Part shown: positions 30,650-34,150 of the stretch, one piece after another
Position numbering within the stretch: the first letter of the stretch is position 1
Layout of the letters: every line of letters begins with the position of its first letter
Assembly (NCBI GenBank): GCA_002328745.1
Contig: DCVQ01000016.1
Coordinates: 36,700-70,849, forward strand
Source: Actinobacteria bacterium UBA2184
GTDB lineage: Bacteria > Actinomycetota > Coriobacteriia > Anaerosomatales > Anaerosomataceae
DNA: 34,150 nucleotides
Direction of reading: 5' to 3'
The notes under the pieces: generated by a model
What the model was told of the DNA's origin: nothing
What the model saw: the letters and a program-made list of their open reading frames with translations, nothing else
Database searches by the model: none
Position numbers and translations under genes: made by a program

Positions 30650-31635
30650 TGAGCGACACCGCGCAGCACGTGACGGTCGGGCCGTCGCCGCACATCACCT
30701 CGCCGGCCACGTGCACCGGCATCATGCTGTGGGTCGTGGCCGCTCTCGTTCCCGTGAGCGTCTGGGCGGTCGTCTCCATGGGATGGGTCGCGGCGCAGCT
30801 GCTCGTGGTGTGCATCGGCACGGCGCTGGCCACCGAGGCCGCATGGAGCGCGCTTGCGAAGCGTCCCGGGACGCTTACCGACGGGAGCGCCCTCGTGACC
30901 GGGCTCCTTCTCGCTTTGAGCCTGCCCCCGAGGACTCCCTGGTGGATGGCGATGGTCGGCGCGCTCGTCGCGATCGGCCTCGGCAAGATGATCTTCGGCG
31001 GCCTCGGCCACAACCTGTTCAACCCCGCGCTCGTGGGTCGCGCCTTCGTCACGCTCTCGTGGGCGGGCGTTCTCGCGGGTGGGCAGTGGTTCAAGACGCT
31101 CGAGGCGAGCGGCGCCGGCCTGGACGCGATCACGGGCGCGACCCGCCTGGGCATCGCGGCGGCCGACCGGGTGGCATCGGGCGGGTACGGCTTCGACCTG
31201 GCCGCGCAGTACCGGCCCCTGCTATGGCAGAACCTCGAGGGGTCGCTCGGCGAGATCTCGGCCGCGCTTCTCATCGCCGGTGGCCTGCTGCTCATCGTCA
31301 AAGGCATCATCGACTGGCGGATCCCTGCCGGTTACATCGGTACGGTCGCGCTCATATCGTGGGCGTTCGGGAGCGACCCGGTGTTCCACGTGCTCGCCGG
31401 CGGCGTGATGATCGGAGCCTTCTTCATGGCCACCGATTACGTGTCGTCGCCGATGTCGAAGACCGGACGACTGGTCTACGGTATCGGGTGCGGCCTGTTC
31501 AACGGGCTTGGGCGCTTCGTCGGATCGATGCCCGAGGCCACCACCTACGCGATCCTTTTCATGAACGGGCTCGCGCCGCTGATCGACCGGATGACCCGAC
31601 CGAAGGTGTTCGGGGTGGTGAAGACTCGTGCCTAA
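30649..31635 (+). CDS. rnfD: Rnf complex subunit D, membrane flavoprotein
   Basis: A 328-residue membrane subunit with eight or more hydrophobic helices. The covalent-FMN site is DAITGATRLG, where the Thr of the xGAT motif carries flavin, and LGHNLFNPALVGRAFV and FFMATDYVSSPMS are family-typical. It forms part of the ion-translocating membrane core. It starts within the stop of rnfC and overlaps rnfG by eight bases. Confidence 0.94.
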   Translation: MSDTAQHVTVGPSPHITSPATCTGIMLWVVAALVPVSVWAVVSMGWVAAQLLVVCIGTALATEAAWSALAKRPGTLTDGSALVTGLLLALSLPPRTPWWMAMVGALVAIGLGKMIFGGLGHNLFNPALVGRAFVTLSWAGVLAGGQWFKTLEASGAGLDAITGATRLGIAAADRVASGGYGFDLAAQYRPLLWQNLEGSLGEISAALLIAGGLLLIVKGIIDWRIPAGYIGTVALISWAFGSDPVFHVLAGGVMIGAFFMATDYVSSPMSKTGRLVYGIGCGLFNGLGRFVGSMPEATTYAILFMNGLAPLIDRMTRPKVFGVVKTRA

Positions 31636-32218
31636 GTCGTTTCGTCTGGTTCTCTCGGTGCTGGTGACGTGTGTCATCGCGGCCACAGGCCTTGCGCTCA
31701 CCTACGGAGCGACGGCTCCGCGCATCGAGGAGCAGAAGCGTCTCGCGGAACAGCGTTCGCTCGAGGCGGTCATGCCCGGTGCCACATTCGAGACCGCTGG
31801 CGAGGCGGATCCGCTCGTTGCGGCGGCGGAAACCGCAGCCGCCCCTGTCGACTTCGTGGCGCTGTACCGCGCCTTCTCGGACGGGCAGCAGGTCGGCTGG
31901 GCGTTGCGTCTCGCTTCTCGCGGTTACGCCGGTCCGATGCAGCTGGTTATAGGCCTGGACACATCCGGTTCAGTCACCGGTGTCAGTATCTTGAGCATGA
32001 ACGAGACTCCGGGACTGGGCACCAAGGTGAAGAGCGAGGCGTGGTTTATCGAGCAGGCCGGCGAGCTGCAGCCCGGGTTCACGGATGCCGACGTCCGGGG
32101 GACCATGGACGCCATCAGCGGAGCCACCCGTTCGTCCAACGGCGTGCGCAACGGCGTCGCGGCAGCGGGTCGCATCTATCTCGAGGTTCTTGCCGGTGAG
32201 GAGGGGGAGGCACGATGA
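31628..32218 (+). CDS. rnfG: Rnf complex subunit G, covalent flavoprotein
   Basis: A 196-residue subunit with one N-terminal transmembrane helix (about 5-28) and an outward-facing FMN-binding domain. The covalent FMN motif SGATRSSNGV lies near residue 160, after a conserved NETPGLGTKV segment. It mediates electron transfer on the outer side of the membrane. The GTG start overlaps rnfD and the stop overlaps rnfE by four bases. Confidence 0.94.
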   Translation: MPKSFRLVLSVLVTCVIAATGLALTYGATAPRIEEQKRLAEQRSLEAVMPGATFETAGEADPLVAAAETAAAPVDFVALYRAFSDGQQVGWALRLASRGYAGPMQLVIGLDTSGSVTGVSILSMNETPGLGTKVKSEAWFIEQAGELQPGFTDADVRGTMDAISGATRSSNGVRNGVAAAGRIYLEVLAGEEGEAR

Positions 32219-32853
32219 AGGAATGGTACGCAGCGTTCCGCCAGGGTCTGAGCATCGAGAACCCGCTCACCGTGCTGATGATCGGTCTGTGCGCCACCCT
32301 CGCCGTGTCGACACAGGTGCAGAACGCCGTATTCATGGGCTTCGCTGTGGTGTTCGTGCTGACGATGAGCAACGTGATCGTTTCGGCGTTTCGCAGGCAG
32401 ATACCGACCGAGGTGCGCATCCCGATCTTCATCGTGGTGATAGCCTCGTTCGTCACGATCGTCGATCTATCGATGAATGCCTTCGTTCCGGGCATCTATC
32501 AGGTTCTCGGTATCTGGATCCCGCTCATCGTGGTGAACTGCGTCATCCTCGGTCGGGCCGAGGCATTCGCCTACCACAACCGCGTCTCGCTCTCGATCGC
32601 CGACGGCCTCGGCATGGGGATCGGCTACTGGTCGGTGATCGTGCTGCTCGCGGCTCTTCGCGAGCTCTTCGGCACCGGCAGGATCGTGTGGTTCGATACC
32701 GCGCTCGTCCAGCTGCCGTCGGGCTACCAGCCGCCGGGCCTGCTCCTGCTGTTCCCCGGTGCGTTCCTGGTCTTCGGATTCATGATCGCGGGGTCGCGCT
32801 GGGCCAACGAGAAGCTCGAGGCCCGGAAGGAGGCGCGGGCATGTCGACCGTGA
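32215..32853 (+). CDS. rnfE: Rnf complex subunit E, membrane protein
   Basis: A 212-residue protein of about six transmembrane helices, with SIENPLTVLMIGLCATLAVS, VIASFVTIVDLSMNAF and IPLIVVNCVILGRAEAFA typical of RnfE/NqrD. Its conserved Cys residues in MIGLCATLA and VVNCVILGR lie where the RnfA/RnfE membrane [2Fe-2S] ligands are expected. It overlaps rnfA by 13 bases. Confidence 0.94.
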   Translation: MKEWYAAFRQGLSIENPLTVLMIGLCATLAVSTQVQNAVFMGFAVVFVLTMSNVIVSAFRRQIPTEVRIPIFIVVIASFVTIVDLSMNAFVPGIYQVLGIWIPLIVVNCVILGRAEAFAYHNRVSLSIADGLGMGIGYWSVIVLLAALRELFGTGRIVWFDTALVQLPSGYQPPGLLLLFPGAFLVFGFMIAGSRWANEKLEARKEARACRP

Positions 32854-33467
32854 GCCAGATGGCGCTGCTGTTCATCGGTGCAGCGCTCGTCAACAACATC
32901 CTGCTGACGCGTTTCATCGGCCTGTGCCCGTTCTTCGGCGTGTCGGGCAACATGGAGACCTCGCTCGGCATGAGCCTTGCGGTCGTTTTCGTGATGACGA
33001 TGGCGAGCAGCGCCACGTGGGTGGTGTGGCAGTACGTGCTCGAGCCGCTCGGCGTCGGAGAGTTCCTGTACATCCCCGCCTTCATCCTGATCATCGCGTC
33101 GCTGGTGCAGTTCGTCGAGATGTACCTGCGCAAGGCGAGCCCGGTGCTCTATCGCGCCATGGGCATCTACCTCCCGCTGATCACCACCAACTGCGCCGTG
33201 CTCGCGGCGGCTACTGAGTCCGCGAAGCCCGGCTTCTTCAAGCTGAACATCGCGCTCGGCTCGTCGCTCAGCCTCGGCGAGGCGCTGGTGTACACCCTCG
33301 GCGTCTCCGTGGGCTTCGGCTTCGCGCTCGTGACGTTCGCCGCGCTCCGCGAGCGGCTCGAGCTCGCCCCGGTCTCGCGGCTGTTCAAGGGCACGCCGAT
33401 CGCCTTCATCACCGCGAGCCTGCTGTCGCTCGCGTACATCGGGTTCTCCGGCTGGTTCGGTCTGTGA
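32841..33467 (+). CDS. rnfA: Rnf complex subunit A, membrane protein
   Basis: A 208-residue protein of about six transmembrane helices, homologous to RnfE in inverted topology. NNILLTRFIGLCPFFGVSG and PLITTNCAVLAAA carry the cysteines expected to bind the intramembrane cluster. The ATG follows AAGGAGG and is 13 bases inside the end of rnfE. Confidence 0.95.
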   Translation: MSTVSQMALLFIGAALVNNILLTRFIGLCPFFGVSGNMETSLGMSLAVVFVMTMASSATWVVWQYVLEPLGVGEFLYIPAFILIIASLVQFVEMYLRKASPVLYRAMGIYLPLITTNCAVLAAATESAKPGFFKLNIALGSSLSLGEALVYTLGVSVGFGFALVTFAALRERLELAPVSRLFKGTPIAFITASLLSLAYIGFSGWFGL

Positions 33468-33480
33468 GGGGGATCGTACT

Positions 33481-34150
33481 ATGGACTTCGCTCTCATAGC
33501 CAAGGCGGTCGGCGCGCTGAGTGTGATCGGTCTGATCACCTCGGCGATCCTGTCCACCGCCGCAAAGCGCTTCCACGTGGAGGTCGACCCGCGCGTCGAG
33601 GCCGTCGCCTCGGCGCTGCCGGGGTCCAATTGCGGCGCGTGCGGCAACCCGTCGTGCTTCGTCGTGGCCGAGCGCATCGTCGGCGGCCAGCTCGAGGCCA
33701 ACGCGTGCATCGCGGGGGGTCAGAAGGTCGCGGACGCGGTCGGCGCGATCATGGGCCTCGCGTCGTGCGACGTCGTCGCCATAGTCTCGTCGCGTCACTG
33801 CGGCGGCGGGACGTTCGCCACGCGCGCCTACGAGTACAGCGGCGTTCCATCGTGCGCGGCGGCCAATCGCCTCGCCGGCGGGCCCCTGTCGTGCGCGTGG
33901 GGGTGCCTCGGCATGGGCGACTGTGTCCGGGCGTGCCCGTTCGACGCGATCGCGCTCGACGAGCGCGGGCTGCCCGTGATCGACCTCGAGAAGTGCACGG
34001 GATGCGGCATCTGCGTGCGAGAGTGTCCGCGGGGCCAGATCACCCTGCTCGAGATGGTGCCCGAGGGCGCGCCGGTGGTTGTGCGCTGTAACGCGCACGA
34101 CAGGCCGAAGGAGCGCAAGGCGAATTGCACGATGTGCTGCATCGCGTGCA
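33481..34150 (+). CDS. rnfB: Rnf complex subunit B, ferredoxin-like (partial, cut by window end)
   Basis: The first 223 residues are visible and the frame continues past the edge. An N-terminal transmembrane helix (about 4-26) is followed by the first cluster site CGACGNPSC with a later Cys in NACIAGG. Further cysteine pairs follow, and the [4Fe-4S] motifs CAWGCLGMGDCVRACP and CTGCGICVRECP. The region from about 195 (CNAHDRPKERKANCTMCC) begins another cysteine group. RnfB accepts electrons from ferredoxin. The ATG follows GGGGG and rnfA by 13 bases. Confidence 0.94.
   Translation, partial: MDFALIAKAVGALSVIGLITSAILSTAAKRFHVEVDPRVEAVASALPGSNCGACGNPSCFVVAERIVGGQLEANACIAGGQKVADAVGAIMGLASCDVVAIVSSRHCGGGTFATRAYEYSGVPSCAAANRLAGGPLSCAWGCLGMGDCVRACPFDAIALDERGLPVIDLEKCTGCGICVRECPRGQITLLEMVPEGAPVVVRCNAHDRPKERKANCTMCCIAC

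Noticed and set aside
1..34150. CRISPR arrays, insertion sequences, transposases or prophage genes
   Set aside because: No regularly spaced repeats, terminal inverted repeats or transposase/integrase motifs were seen; the genes look like stable chromosomal functions.

Overview
This is a GC-rich, gene-dense chromosomal window of about two-thirds G+C. It suggests a strictly or facultatively anaerobic, high-GC Gram-positive bacterium, most like a deep-branching Coriobacteriia-type actinomycete. This placement is an inference. It rests on base composition, an encoded CCA in the tRNA, an Rnf complex next to housekeeping genes, a membrane-bound uptake hydrogenase, a CgoX/HemY-type haem enzyme and PlsY. 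No rRNA is present to confirm it.

Layout. Positions 1-3580 hold the end of a haem-pathway oxidase, an inositol-monophosphatase-family gene and a single-chain transketolase. Positions 3647-5451 encode an OmpR-type two-component system. Positions 5423-9673 (minus strand) are a four-gene hydrogenase operon: Tat-exported small subunit, large subunit, cytochrome b and maturation protease. The large-subunit frame meets an in-frame TGA exactly where the first cysteine of the C-terminal nickel motif belongs. Reading through as selenocysteine restores DPU-IG-C-AVH and a 20-residue cleavable tail that ends directly against the cytochrome b start, and a SECIS-like hairpin follows the TGA. This is a [NiFeSe] hydrogenase that ordinary gene calling truncates. 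A 588-base regulatory region lies upstream.

Positions 10262-15641 hold a DUF2249 protein, a HAD phosphatase, a 1043-residue FAD/iron-sulfur oxidoreductase (D-lactate or glycolate dehydrogenase type) with a methionine-rich tail and a duplicated promoter/operator block, a Crp/Fnr-family regulator and a small cytochrome-b5-like protein. Positions 15642-18774 contain a divergent pair: an RNA uracil-5-methyltransferase and a receiver-PilT fusion ATPase.

Positions 18850-22487 form a compact co-directional cluster: OsmC-like, GT2 glycosyltransferase, PIG-L deacetylase, a large protein that looks like a remote BshC relative, and a ferredoxin. This is the best candidate here for an undescribed pathway, possibly making a low-molecular-weight thiol or amino-sugar conjugate. 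Positions 22554-26506 hold PlsY, a lipid/diacylglycerol kinase, tRNA-Arg(CCG) and an EF-G paralogue. Positions 26784-29249 hold a cyclophilin lipoprotein, a TPR membrane protein and nucleoside diphosphate kinase. From 29351 to the window end runs rnfCDGEAB, with rnfB cut by the edge.

Physiologically, hydrogen oxidised outside the membrane and an organic acid oxidised by the FAD/Fe-S enzyme could feed the membrane electron pool, while Rnf exchanges electrons between ferredoxin and NAD with ion pumping. How these modules connect is inferred. The hydrogenase maturation genes hypA-F and the selenocysteine genes selA-D are not in the window.
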